DNA from: Mycolicibacter sp. MU0102
GTDB taxonomy: Bacteria > Actinomycetota > Actinomycetes > Mycobacteriales > Mycobacteriaceae
Length of the DNA stretch: 64,000 bases
Direction: 5' to 3'
Assembly (NCBI RefSeq): GCF_963378105.1
Contig: NZ_OY726398.1
Coordinates: 4,030,001-4,094,000, forward strand
Notes under the pieces: generated by a model
The model's input: only the letters and a program-made list of their open reading frames with translations
Told to the model about the DNA's origin: nothing
Databases searched by the model: none
Shown: piece by piece, positions 17,207 to 25,606 of the stretch
Layout of the letters: every line of letters starts with the position of its first letter
Numbering within the stretch: the stretch's first letter is position 1
Program-made: the position numbers and the translations under genes

Positions 17207-18396
17207 CCGGGCTGACCGATCTGTCCGCTGTTTCGTGGTGGACCGTCGATCGGCCCGTAGAGCAGCTGCTTGAGTCCGTCGGAGTTCAGCAGAATTCCCT
17301 CATTGCCGTACTGCGCCGGGTTGGCATTGACATCGGTGATCACAAACGGCGGATGCTTCTGGAACCCGACTTTGGGCAGATCCGTGCACTGTGGTCCGCC
17401 CCTGGCCGCGACCTTGGGCAGGTTCTGCGGATACCGGTAACGCTCTTGACCCAGAACCACGGTCTGCAGGAGCAGGCCGCCGGGGACTGGCGTGCCCGGT
17501 GCTTTGGCCAGCTCGACCGCGCCGCCGAGTCCGCAGTTCAACGCATCGTGGTACTGGTTGGTGAGGTCTGTCGTCGGGCCGAGCAGTGCCATGACATCGG
17601 TGACCGCCTGGCGGTTGGTGCCCACGACGTCATTTCCTGTGTCGGCCAGGCCGATCAGACTGATCAACAGCGTGTCGAGACTGTGTTGTTCGCTGACCAG
17701 CGTCTGGCTCATTCGGGTCGTCGCGGCGGCAGTGCTGGTCAGGTGAGGCGCTGCGTCGGCGTAGGCGCTGACCACCTCGGGCGCGACGCTGAGCTGACGC
17801 TCCATGGCGGGCAGGCTGGGATCGATTCGTGCCAGGAACGCGTCGAGGTCGGTCATCATCTGACCGATCCGATCGCCGCGGCCGTCCAAGGCGGTGGCCA
17901 AGGCGCCCAGCGTCTCGTTGAGCTTCGTGGGCTCGATCTTCTGCAACACCGACGACAGTCGCTCGAAGACCGAATTGATCTCGACGGTGACGTGCTCGAC
18001 ATCCAGCACCTGACCGATCCGCAGGGAGCGTGCCGACGGATCCTCAGGCGGCACCATGTCGACGAATTTCGAACCGAACACGGTGGACGAGGCGATGCCG
18101 ACGCGGACGTTTTCCGGGATGACGTCCATATACGCAGGGTTCATGGCGAGATGCAGTGCGGCGCGACCGTCCGGCAGCGCCTCTATCGACCGCACCGAAC
18201 CGACTTGCGCGCCATGCAGTTTTACTTTTGCGCCCGAGTCCATGACCAGTCCCGCACGTTGCGACAACACCGTGACGGGCACAGTCTTGGTGAAGCTGCC
18301 CCGAAAGCATCCCAGGCCCAGCGCGACGGTGGCCACGGCCACCGATACCGTGGCCAGCCCCAGGAGGGTGCGTCGCGCCTTCGAAGTCGTTGCCAT
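17203..18396 (-). CDS. Mce family protein MceA (operon of uncertain class)
   Basis: A 397-residue subunit. The start at ATG 18396 gives MATTSKARRTLLGLATVSVA, a positively charged leader plus membrane helix, then the Mce domain (about 40-120; AGLVMDSGAKVKLHGAQVGS) and a C-terminal region ending QLLYGPIDGPPRNSG. The frame is open for 225 bases upstream, but that stretch lies inside yrbEB, so the later ATG is preferred. It begins 17 bases after the yrbEB stop. The sequence is clearly different from the mce4A gene at 35153, so this operon is not a recent duplication. Confidence 0.9.
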   Translation of the reverse strand: MATTSKARRTLLGLATVSVAVATVALGLGCFRGSFTKTVPVTVLSQRAGLVMDSGAKVKLHGAQVGSVRSIEALPDGRAALHLAMNPAYMDVIPENVRVGIASSTVFGSKFVDMVPPEDPSARSLRIGQVLDVEHVTVEINSVFERLSSVLQKIEPTKLNETLGALATALDGRGDRIGQMMTDLDAFLARIDPSLPAMERQLSVAPEVVSAYADAAPHLTSTAAATTRMSQTLVSEQHSLDTLLISLIGLADTGNDVVGTNRQAVTDVMALLGPTTDLTNQYHDALNCGLGGAVELAKAPGTPVPGGLLLQTVVLGQERYRYPQNLPKVAARGGPQCTDLPKVGFQKHPPFVITDVNANPAQYGNEGILLNSDGLKQLLYGPIDGPPRNSGQIGQPG

Positions 18397-18413
18397 CTGA
18401 ATTGTGCCCGCCT

Positions 18414-19262
18414 CTAGCCCGACAAGTTGAAGTTGCCGTTGGATCCGTAGACGGCCAGTGACACCAACAACGTCACCGAGATCACGACCACGAGTGAGGT
18501 TCGCACGGCTGTGCCCACCGCGACCCCCACTCCGGAAGGACCGCCGGCGGCGAAGTAGCCGAAGTAGGTGTGTACGAGCAGGACCGCGATAGCCATCAGG
18601 ATCGCCTGCAGAAACGACCACAGCAGATCTATCGGGTTGAGAAAGGTTGCGAAGTAGTGGTTGTACAGGCCGGCCGACTGTCCGAACATCACCACGGTTG
18701 TCAGCTTGCTGGCAACGAAGGACAAGATCACTGCAATCGAGTAGAGCGGCGCGATGGCAACCATTCCCGCCACAATCCGGGTGCTCACAAGGTATTCGAC
18801 GGCACGGATACCCATGGTCTCCAACGCGTCGATCTCTTCATTGATCCGCATGGCACCAAGTTGGGCCGTCACACCCGCTCCGAACGTGGCCGCCAGACCG
18901 ATCCCAGCGACGACCGGCGCCGAAATCCGGACGTTGATGAATGCGGCCAGGAAGCCGGTCAAGGCTTCGATGCCGATGTCACCAAGTGAGCTGTAGCCCT
19001 GTACCGCCAGTGTACCGCCGGCGGCGAGGGTGAGAAACCCGACGATGACGACGGTTCCACCGATCATCGCCAATGTCCCTGCCCCCATGCTGATCTCAGC
19101 GATGAGGCGTATCACTTCACGCCGATAGCTTGAAGCCGCATGCGGGACACCGCCCAAAGCGCGGCCGTAGAAGGCGGTGTGATCACCGATGCGGCCAATG
19201 GTTTCGATCGGTCTGTTCAGTTCCCGCGCCAATTGCGGATGAAGCGCACGCAAGCTAACCAT
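18414..19262 (-). CDS. YrbE-type ABC permease subunit B (operon of uncertain class)
   Basis: A 282-residue MlaE-family permease. Five or so hydrophobic segments are visible, among them GAGTLAMIGGTVVIVGFLTL and a C-terminal LVVVISVTLLVSLAVYG. The conserved cytoplasmic loop EEIDALETMGIRAVEYLVST, which contacts the ATPase (MceG/MlaF type), is intact. It starts 12 bases after yrbEA. The ATPase is encoded elsewhere, as usual in mycobacteria. With YrbEA it forms the inner-membrane channel for this Mce system. Confidence 0.92.
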   Translation of the reverse strand: MVSLRALHPQLARELNRPIETIGRIGDHTAFYGRALGGVPHAASSYRREVIRLIAEISMGAGTLAMIGGTVVIVGFLTLAAGGTLAVQGYSSLGDIGIEALTGFLAAFINVRISAPVVAGIGLAATFGAGVTAQLGAMRINEEIDALETMGIRAVEYLVSTRIVAGMVAIAPLYSIAVILSFVASKLTTVVMFGQSAGLYNHYFATFLNPIDLLWSFLQAILMAIAVLLVHTYFGYFAAGGPSGVGVAVGTAVRTSLVVVISVTLLVSLAVYGSNGNFNLSG

Positions 19263-19274
19263 TCGGTGCCCCGG

Positions 19275-20087
19275 CTAGCCCGATGTCATCTGGATGCCGA
19301 TGGCGGTGACCACCACATTCACCACGAACAGAGCCATGAATGCGTAGACGACGGTCTCGTTGACCGCGTTCCCCACCGCCTTAGCGCCACCTCCGCTGAT
19401 CGTCAGGCCGCGGTAGCAGGCCACGACGCCTGCGATCAGGCCGAACAGCGCCGCCTTCACGCACGAGATGATGACTTCGGGAACCCCGGTGAGCAGCGTG
19501 ATGCCAGCGGCGAAGGCGCCGGGATTAACGCCCTGGATGAAGATCGAAAAGGTGTAGCCCCCGAGGATCCCGATGATGACCACGAGGCTGTTGAGCAGCA
19601 GCGCGACAATCCCCGATGCGAGCATCCGGGGAGTCACCAGCCGCTGAACCGGGTTGATGCCCAGCACCTCCATGGCGTCGATCTCTTCACGGATGGTGCG
19701 CGACCCCAGATCAGCACACATCGCGGTGGCGCCGGCGCCGGCCACGATAAGCACGGTCACCATCGGGCCAACCTGCGTGACCGCGCCAAACGCCGCCCCG
19801 GCCCCCGAAAGGTCCGCTGCTCCCAACTCCCGCAGCAGGATGTTCAGGGTGAAGCTGACCAGCACGGTGAACGGGATGGCGACCAGCACGGTGGGCATCA
19901 GCGACACCCTGGCCACAAACCAAGACTGCTCGAGAAGTTCCCTTCCCTGGAAGGGCCTACGGAACAGGAACTTGACCGCGTCGGACGACATGGCCAGTAG
20001 CCCACCGACTGCCTGCATGGTTCCGACTCCACCGGATCCGAGCACTCGTAGTCCGGAGGACCAGCGGTCTTGGGCACCGTTGACCAT
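19275..20087 (-). CDS. YrbE-type ABC permease subunit A (operon of uncertain class)
   Basis: A 270-residue MlaE-family permease and the first gene of the mce operon. It carries FRRPFQGRELLEQSWFVARV, the REEIDAMEVLGINPVQRLVTP coupling loop and the C-terminal GNAVNETVVYAFMALFVVNV signature. I chose ATG 20087 (GAAGGG about nine bases upstream) over an in-frame TTG at 20096. The 207-base gap to the divergent SDR gene at 20295 contains a 16-bp palindrome, so both genes may be controlled from there. Confidence 0.9.
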   Translation of the reverse strand: MVNGAQDRWSSGLRVLGSGGVGTMQAVGGLLAMSSDAVKFLFRRPFQGRELLEQSWFVARVSLMPTVLVAIPFTVLVSFTLNILLRELGAADLSGAGAAFGAVTQVGPMVTVLIVAGAGATAMCADLGSRTIREEIDAMEVLGINPVQRLVTPRMLASGIVALLLNSLVVIIGILGGYTFSIFIQGVNPGAFAAGITLLTGVPEVIISCVKAALFGLIAGVVACYRGLTISGGGAKAVGNAVNETVVYAFMALFVVNVVVTAIGIQMTSG

Positions 20088-20108
20088 GTACCGCAAACCC
20101 TTCGCTGG

Positions 20109-20124
20109 TGGTTCGACCGAACCA
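20109..20124. promoter_or_regulatory. 16-bp palindrome upstream of the first mce operon, candidate operator
   Basis: TGGTTCG at 20109-20115 and CGAACCA at 20118-20124 form a perfect 7-bp inverted repeat with two bases between. It lies 21 bases upstream of the yrbEA ATG, a position where a bound repressor would block the promoter or leader. It does not match KstR. No regulator gene is adjacent, so the partner is unknown. Confidence 0.5.
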
Positions 20125-20294
20125 TGTCACCGGCTCGCCCGCTCGGCGGCCACAGACACCGTGACAGCCGCAGGTGTTCTGCGACACACTTTGTCCCACC
20201 TACCGGGAAGCGCCGCGGCGCGGGCGTGCAGCGGGCGAGAACGTACCTGCTGTCCCCACGCATAGCGGTCCACCACAACGACAGGAGGTCGCCT

Positions 20295-21122
20295 GTGTCA
20301 CTGCCCACCGATCCGTCTGCCGGTTTCGCACGCTACGTCGACCGCCGGGTACTGGTCACCGGTGCGGGATCCGGCATAGGCCAGGCCTGCGTTCTGCGGA
20401 TTCTCGCCGAGGGCGGCCGCGTGGTCGCTGCCGACATCAGTGCCGACGGGCTGGGCGACACGGTCACCAAAGCCGGCGAGTTCGCGGGCGGCTTGTCGAC
20501 GGTGGCGATGGACATCGGTGACGAGGAGTCGGTCCGCGCGGGCGTATCCCAGGCCGTCGAGGTGCTGGGCGGCCTGGACACCCTCGTCAACGCCGCCGGA
20601 ATCCTGCGGTCCGCGCACTTGACCCAGACCACCCTGGCCGACTTCGAGCAGGTGATTCGCATCAACCTCGTCGGCACCTTCCTGGTCACCCGGGAAGCCA
20701 TCGCAGCACTGCACGAAGGTCGAGGGCCATCGGTGGTGAACTTCAGCTCCACGTCTGCACATTTCGCTCACCCCTATATGGCCGCCTACGCGGCCTCCAA
20801 GGGCGGTGTGCTGTCCATGACTCACGCCTGGGCGATGGAGTTCGCACGGGCCGGCATCAGGTTCAATTCGGTTCAACCCGGCTCGATCGCGTCGGGGATG
20901 ACCGATGGATCGGGGGCATCGCGACAGAGCATCGGCCCCGGATTGCCTGACGACGTGGATTTCGGCCTGTTCGCCAAGGTCGCACCGATGCTGCCGCTTG
21001 AGGGTGGCGCGATCTTCGCCAACCCGGATGCGGTGGCGGGCGTGGTGGCCATGCTGGGCAGCGACGACGCATACTTCATCACCGGGACCGAGGTCCGGAT
21101 CGATGGCGGCTCCCACATGTAG
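20295..21122 (+). CDS. Short-chain dehydrogenase/reductase (classical SDR)
   Basis: A 275-residue NAD(P)-dependent oxidoreductase. TGAGSGIG (cofactor motif) is near residue 21, followed by NAAG, a Ser in SSTSAHF, and the catalytic YAASK. The C-terminal VRIDGGSHM is typical. The GTG at 20295 follows a strong AGGAGG at 20283-20288. It is divergent from the mce operon. A hydroxysteroid or 3-hydroxyacyl-CoA substrate is plausible from the neighbourhood but not shown by the sequence. Confidence 0.85.
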   Translation: MSLPTDPSAGFARYVDRRVLVTGAGSGIGQACVLRILAEGGRVVAADISADGLGDTVTKAGEFAGGLSTVAMDIGDEESVRAGVSQAVEVLGGLDTLVNAAGILRSAHLTQTTLADFEQVIRINLVGTFLVTREAIAALHEGRGPSVVNFSSTSAHFAHPYMAAYAASKGGVLSMTHAWAMEFARAGIRFNSVQPGSIASGMTDGSGASRQSIGPGLPDDVDFGLFAKVAPMLPLEGGAIFANPDAVAGVVAMLGSDDAYFITGTEVRIDGGSHM

Positions 21123-21162
21123 GGACAGCGATGCCAGCCTGCTGCGATACATGGAGGACAGA

Positions 21163-21615
21163 ATGAAGGTCACCGGTCTGCTGTGCGCACTTTCGGCGTT
21201 GGGAACCGCCGGAGTGTTCGCCGCCCCACCAAGCTATTCCGAGCCGTTCTTCGCGAACTACCAACTCGTGCTGCCGGACCGCCAGGACTTTCACTCCTGG
21301 ACGTGGGCGGTATCGCACTGCGTGCCGGCGGCGGATAGCTGCGCGCACATCCAGGCGATCCCCATGCCCGTAGCCAAAGCTTTCGAATACTCCGGCGAGG
21401 CCCAGCTTGCTGACGGTCGCTACACGCTGACCCTCGATGTCCCTGACGGATTACGTTGCGGCAACATCTACTACGGACCCACCATCCCAACGCGTGACGA
21501 CTACTCCTGGGACGCGACCACACTGCAAGGGACTTTGACATCAGCGTTTGCGGTCGGCTGCGGCGGGACGCCGGGCGGAGTTCTCACCTACCCGTTTGCA
21601 CTGGTTCGCCTCTGA
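21163..21615 (+). CDS. Secreted hypothetical protein
   Basis: A 150-residue protein with a short signal peptide (MKVTGLLCALSALGTAGVFA, cleavage near FAA-PPS). The mature part has paired cysteines (SHCVPAADSCAH; LRCGNIYYG ... VGCGG) and many aromatic residues, suggesting a small disulfide-stabilised beta domain. GGAGG six bases before ATG 21163 favours this start over an in-frame ATG at 21151. It follows the SDR gene by 40 bases and may share its message. Family not recognised. Confidence 0.62.
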   Translation: MKVTGLLCALSALGTAGVFAAPPSYSEPFFANYQLVLPDRQDFHSWTWAVSHCVPAADSCAHIQAIPMPVAKAFEYSGEAQLADGRYTLTLDVPDGLRCGNIYYGPTIPTRDDYSWDATTLQGTLTSAFAVGCGGTPGGVLTYPFALVRL

Positions 21616-21683
21616 ACCACCTGGAAGTCAGCTGCCAACTGCATCGCTTGCACAGAGATCTGCGAGACGTCACGACCGCGCTA

Positions 21684-22544
21684 TCAGGACGTCGACGGCG
21701 CCCGAAACGACCTCATCCGCAGCAGGTAGCGAGGCACCCCCGAGATACCGAGACTGCGTGGCCAGTCATCGCTGCGGAAGTAGGCGTCCGTGCCCCCATC
21801 GACGAAGATGACGCTGCCGCAAAGGAAGTCGGCGGCATCCGAAAGCATGAACAGCATCCAGTCGGCCAACAGTGCGGGATTCCCGTAGCCGCCGACCGGC
21901 ACTGGGAACGACTGAACAGCTTTGGCCTGCTGCGGTATCGCCAACAACTCATCGAGCAATGGAGTCTGGATCGCGCCGGGCGCCAGCACGTTGAGCCGGA
22001 TACCGGCCACGGCCCACGCCGGAGTCACCGCGTGCCGGCGTGCCCAGCGGGTCACCGCGATCTTCGATGCCCCGTAGGCCATCGACGGCGCCGCGGGGCC
22101 CAGCAGCTTGACTGTTCGCACCGCCCGCGCCGTCTTGCCGGCCAGCAGGGCGCGCACCGCGCGACGTGGAACAGCGGGGATGGTGGTCGACGAATTGCTG
22201 CCGATCACCACCACTTTGGCGCGCTCAGCGGCGGCCAGCGCCGGTCGCCACGCCTCCAACAGGTCCACCACCCCGCGGAAGTTCACCTCGAAGATGGTCC
22301 GGGGCATGCTCGGTCCCGGCTTCGGGCCCAGCCCCGCCGCCAGGACGGCGCCATCGAGGCGGCCCCCACACTGGGCCAGCACCTGCTCGGCGGCAGCGGA
22401 GCGTCCGGTCGGGCCGGACAGGTCCGCGACGACGTCGGCGTCGCGCAGATCGACCCCGATCACGGTGTGGCCGGCCGCCCGCAACTTGTCCGCCGCCTGG
22501 CGTCCCATACCGGATGCCGACCCGGTCACCGCGTAAACACCCAC
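21684..22544 (-). CDS. SDR family oxidoreductase (3alpha/20beta-HSD-like)
   Basis: A 286-residue SDR with TGSASGMG at the N-terminus, the catalytic YGASK, and IFVDGGTDAYF near the C-terminus. Unusually for the classical family, the chain moves directly from VDLRDADVVADLSGP to the NNAG-equivalent region (AAGLGPKP), a shortened front half seen in 3alpha-hydroxysteroid dehydrogenase/carbonyl reductases. The GTG at 22544 has GAGGAGG seven bases upstream. It is divergent from the dehydrogenase at 22606. Steroid activity is an inference. Confidence 0.8.
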   Translation of the reverse strand: MGVYAVTGSASGMGRQAADKLRAAGHTVIGVDLRDADVVADLSGPTGRSAAAEQVLAQCGGRLDGAVLAAGLGPKPGPSMPRTIFEVNFRGVVDLLEAWRPALAAAERAKVVVIGSNSSTTIPAVPRRAVRALLAGKTARAVRTVKLLGPAAPSMAYGASKIAVTRWARRHAVTPAWAVAGIRLNVLAPGAIQTPLLDELLAIPQQAKAVQSFPVPVGGYGNPALLADWMLFMLSDAADFLCGSVIFVDGGTDAYFRSDDWPRSLGISGVPRYLLRMRSFRAPSTS

Positions 22545-22605
22545 GACACGTCCTCCTCAATCCGTTGCGCTTCGTCATACAGGCTTACAGGGCATGGGGG
22601 ACACC

Positions 22606-23481
22606 ATGCACATCGGATTCATCGGACTCGGGAACATGGGCAGCGGCATGGCCGCCAATCTGCTCAAGGCGGGTCATGCCGTCACCGCCTACAACCGGTC
22701 ACCGGCCAAGGTGGCCGCCCTGGCACAGCAGGGCGCCACGCCGGCACGCACGGTGGCCGACACCTGCCGCGGCGACGTGGTGCAGACGATGCTGGCCGAC
22801 GACGAGGCCGTCGAGAACGTCGCGTTCGGCCCGGACGGGATTGTGGCGTCGTTGCCACCGGGCGGGACCCACATCTCGTCGAGCACCATCAGCGTGGCGC
22901 TCGCCCAACGGCTCACCGCCGCGCACGCGGAAGCAGGGCAGTCCTATATCGCCGCACCCGTCTTCGGCCGGCCTGACGCCGCCGCTGCGGCAAAGCTTTT
23001 CGTGATCGCGGCGGGCGCGCCGGCGGCGCTGAATCTGGTGTCGCCGCTTTTCGACGCGATCGGACAGCGCACCTTTGTGGTGTCCGAGCAGCCGTACACC
23101 GCCAACCTGGTGAAGCTGTCCGGCAACTTTCTGCTCGCCACCGTCATCGAGTCGCTCGGTGAGGCCATCGCGCTGGTGGAGAAGGCCGGGGTGGACCCGG
23201 CGGGCTACGTCGACATCCTCACCTCGACGCTGTTCAACGCTCCGGCGTATGCGACCTACGGCGACCTGATCGCCCGCAAGAGCTTCGAGCCGGCCGGTTT
23301 CGCCGCCACCCTCGGGCTCAAGGACGTCCGCTTGGCGTTGCAGGCCGCCGAGGAGCTGACCGTGCCGCTGCCGCTGGGCAGCCTGCTGCGCGACCGTTTC
23401 CTGGCGCTGCTGGCCAACGGCGGCGGACAGCTGGACTGGTCGGCGATCACCACCCTGGCCGGACGCGACGCAGGGCTCTAA
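22606..23481 (+). CDS. 3-hydroxyisobutyrate dehydrogenase family oxidoreductase
   Basis: A 291-residue NAD(P)-dependent beta-hydroxyacid dehydrogenase. The N-terminus MHIGFIGLGNMGSGMAANLL is the cofactor-binding signature. The catalytic lysine lies in NLVKLSGNFLL at about residue 170, and the C-terminal all-alpha domain contains LGLKDVRLALQAAEEL. An in-frame ATG twelve bases upstream (22594) is possible; 22606 was preferred because GGGGG precedes it at normal spacing. The substrate is not evident. It converges on the SDR gene at 23488 with seven bases between the stops. Confidence 0.83.
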   Translation: MHIGFIGLGNMGSGMAANLLKAGHAVTAYNRSPAKVAALAQQGATPARTVADTCRGDVVQTMLADDEAVENVAFGPDGIVASLPPGGTHISSSTISVALAQRLTAAHAEAGQSYIAAPVFGRPDAAAAAKLFVIAAGAPAALNLVSPLFDAIGQRTFVVSEQPYTANLVKLSGNFLLATVIESLGEAIALVEKAGVDPAGYVDILTSTLFNAPAYATYGDLIARKSFEPAGFAATLGLKDVRLALQAAEELTVPLPLGSLLRDRFLALLANGGGQLDWSAITTLAGRDAGL

Positions 23482-23487
23482 CGGCCG

Positions 23488-24309
23488 CTAGCCTTCGACC
23501 ACTCCGCGCAGCCCGTCGGCCCCGAACGCCGGCTCCAGCATCGAGGAGAAGTCTGGGCCGCGGCGCAGCATCTGCCCGCCGTCGACGTTGATGACCTGAC
23601 CGGTGATGTAGCCGGCCGCGTCACTGAGCAGGAACAGCGCCAGGTTGGCGACGTCCTCGACTTCGCCGGGCCGCGGCAGCGGCGTCGAGACGCGGTAGTC
23701 CTCGCTGAGTGCGGGCGAGTCCAGGATCGGGGCGACCAGCTCGGTACGGGTCAGGCCCGGGCGGATGCTGTTGACCCGCACCCAGGAGGCGCCCAGCTCG
23801 TCGGCGGCCAGCTGCATCATGTGGTCCAGTGCCGACTTGGTGGGCCCGTAGGCGCCGAACCAGCGGTGGGTGTTGCTGGCCGCGATCGAGGAGATCCCGA
23901 CGAATGAGCCCCCGCCGCCCCGCACCAGCGCCCGACCGGCGTGCTTGAGCACATACAGGGTGCCGTTGACGTTGAGGTCGACGGTGCGCCGCCACAGCTC
24001 CGAGTCGATCTGGGTGATCGGCCCGATGGTCAGCGACCCGCCGGCGCAGTGCACCACGCCGTGTAGCCGGCCGTTCTTGGCCACGGCGGCATCGACGGCG
24101 GCGATCACGCTGTCCTCGTCGGTGACGTCGGTCGGCAGGTGACGGACGGTGTCGCCCAGCTCGGCAGCCACCTTCGCCAATCGATCGGCGTCTCGCCCAA
24201 CGATCAGGACATCGGCCCCGGCGGCCGCCAGCGCGGCGGCCACGGCCTTGCCGATGCCGCTGCCACCGCCGGTGACCAGGTAGCTGCGGTCTTCAAAGGA
24301 AAGCTGCAC
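23488..24309 (-). CDS. SDR family oxidoreductase with upstream KstR box
   Basis: A 273-residue SDR: TGGGSGIG at residues 14-21, HCAGG, a Ser in GISSIAAS and the catalytic YGPTK, with VINVDGGQMLRRGP at the C-terminus. The ATG at 24309 is 21 bases from a KstR-like box (24331-24344), so it probably belongs to the sterol regulon and may be a hydroxysteroid or 3-hydroxyacyl-CoA dehydrogenase. It ends after an unusual extension (SSMLEPAFGADGLRGVVEG) shared with some mycobacterial SDRs. Confidence 0.84.
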   Translation of the reverse strand: MQLSFEDRSYLVTGGGSGIGKAVAAALAAAGADVLIVGRDADRLAKVAAELGDTVRHLPTDVTDEDSVIAAVDAAVAKNGRLHGVVHCAGGSLTIGPITQIDSELWRRTVDLNVNGTLYVLKHAGRALVRGGGGSFVGISSIAASNTHRWFGAYGPTKSALDHMMQLAADELGASWVRVNSIRPGLTRTELVAPILDSPALSEDYRVSTPLPRPGEVEDVANLALFLLSDAAGYITGQVINVDGGQMLRRGPDFSSMLEPAFGADGLRGVVEG

Positions 24310-24330
24310 ACCGACCCCTCACATCGAAAC

Positions 24331-24344
24331 TGAAACACGTTCTA
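24331..24344. promoter_or_regulatory. KstR-like box upstream of SDR gene
   Basis: TGAAACACGTTCTA fits the KstR pattern TnnAACnnGTTnnA, with a perfect AAC-n2-GTT core. It is 21 bases upstream of the SDR start at 24309. KstR is the TetR-family repressor of mycobacterial cholesterol genes, released by sterol acyl-CoA. Confidence 0.7.
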
Positions 24345-24400
24345 CCTATGGAACCATGCCTCAGGCCGGCGTCCCCGCCGAACGACGCAAGGCGCTCAGC

Positions 24401-25333
24401 TCAGGGTTGGTCGCGGCGGGCCACAGCGGTGGGCCCGGCGGTGCGCCAGTCTTCGACATCCGGGGGCAACCCCAACGGAGCCCGGTTCTCGTTGTGGGCC
24501 GCCCAGTGCGCGTGCCCCAGCTGATGGATGTGGAAGCCGTGCCGCAGCGCCTCGGTGAAGCCCATCGCGTCGGCAGCGCCGTTCACCGAATCCTTGATCA
24601 GCAGCGCAGCCATGGTGGGCAGCTTCGCGATGCGCTGGGCGAACTCCAGCGTCTTGTCCGCCAGCTCATCGGTCGGGAACACCTTGGAGACCATGCCCAG
24701 CCGGTGCGCCTCGTCGGCGTCCAGCGAGTCCCCGGTCAGCAGCAGCTCCTTGGCCTTGCGGGGCCCGAACTCCCACGGGTGGGCGTAGTACTCCACCCCG
24801 GGCATGCCCAGCCGCACCCCGACCACGTCGGAGAACCGGGCGTTGTCGGCGGCCACGATCAGGTCGCACGCCCAGATCAGCATCAGCCCGGCCGAGATGG
24901 CGTTGCCCTGCACCTGCGCGATGGTGATCTTGCGCAGGTCGCGCCACCGGCAGGTGTTCTGGAAGAAGAAGTGCCACTCCTGCAGGTACGTCTTCTCCAC
25001 CACCGGCTCCCGGGTGGCGCCGTGGGATTGGAACGTCGGGTGCTGCGCCGGGCCGGGACGCCGCTCGAGCAACGTGGCTTCGGACCCCAGATCGTGGCCG
25101 GCAGAGAAGTTCTTGCCCCGCGCGGCCAGGATCACCACCCGGACGGTGTCATCGGCCTCCGCGCGGCCGAATGCCTCGTCAAGCTGCACCAGCAGGGTGC
25201 GATTCTGCGCGTTGTGCACGTCGGGGCGGTTCAGCCAGATCCGGGCGATGCGCCCGTCGTCGAGCGTTTCGTAGTCGACCAGGCGATCCGAAGTCTCGCC
25301 AGCCTGCTCCGATGCGGTGTCCGATGTACCCAT
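24401..25333 (-). CDS. Enoyl-CoA hydratase/isomerase family protein
   Basis: A 310-residue crotonase-fold protein. The oxyanion-hole segments are LAARGKNFSAGHDLGS and QVQGNAISAGLMLIWACDLI. A middle insertion (about residues 95-130, containing QEWHFFFQNTCRWRDLRKI) makes it longer than the usual 260 residues and is typical of a mycobacterial EchA subgroup. The ATG at 25333 begins a natural N-terminus (MGTSDTASEQAGETSDRLVD); the frame remains open further upstream without better support. The substrate is unknown; the setting suggests acyl-CoA breakdown. Confidence 0.83.
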   Translation of the reverse strand: MGTSDTASEQAGETSDRLVDYETLDDGRIARIWLNRPDVHNAQNRTLLVQLDEAFGRAEADDTVRVVILAARGKNFSAGHDLGSEATLLERRPGPAQHPTFQSHGATREPVVEKTYLQEWHFFFQNTCRWRDLRKITIAQVQGNAISAGLMLIWACDLIVAADNARFSDVVGVRLGMPGVEYYAHPWEFGPRKAKELLLTGDSLDADEAHRLGMVSKVFPTDELADKTLEFAQRIAKLPTMAALLIKDSVNGAADAMGFTEALRHGFHIHQLGHAHWAAHNENRAPLGLPPDVEDWRTAGPTAVARRDQP

Positions 25334-25432
25334 TGCCTCCGCCCTCGCCGTCTTCGCATCACAGGCTACGGCGGCCGGCCTGAGCTGCCCGAGCCAGGTG
25401 TGACACAGCGCGCACTTCGCTAGAGTCAAGTC

Positions 25433-25606
25433 ATGCCTGCTAAATCCGAACACGCCGACATCGAGGACGTGGAACCGCTGGCCGACAGCACCGCGCGCCA
25501 AGCTCGGCGAGTGGTTGCCGCCTACGCCGAGGACGCCGACGAGTGTCGCGTCTTCCTATCCATGCTGGGGATCGGGCCCGCGACACCCGACAAGAACGGG
25601 GCGTAG
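25433..25606 (+). CDS. Small conserved protein directly upstream of otsA (Rv3489-like)
   Basis: A 57-residue acidic protein (starts MPAKSEHADIEDVEPL, ends IGPATPDKNGA). Its stop at 25604-25606 is immediately followed by the otsA ATG at 25607, with no gap, so the two must be co-transcribed and translation is likely coupled. Position and size match the small hypothetical gene I recall as Rv3489. A TAGAGT hexamer lies about 10 bases before the ATG and may be a -10 element. No function is known. Confidence 0.75.
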   Translation: MPAKSEHADIEDVEPLADSTARQARRVVAAYAEDADECRVFLSMLGIGPATPDKNGA

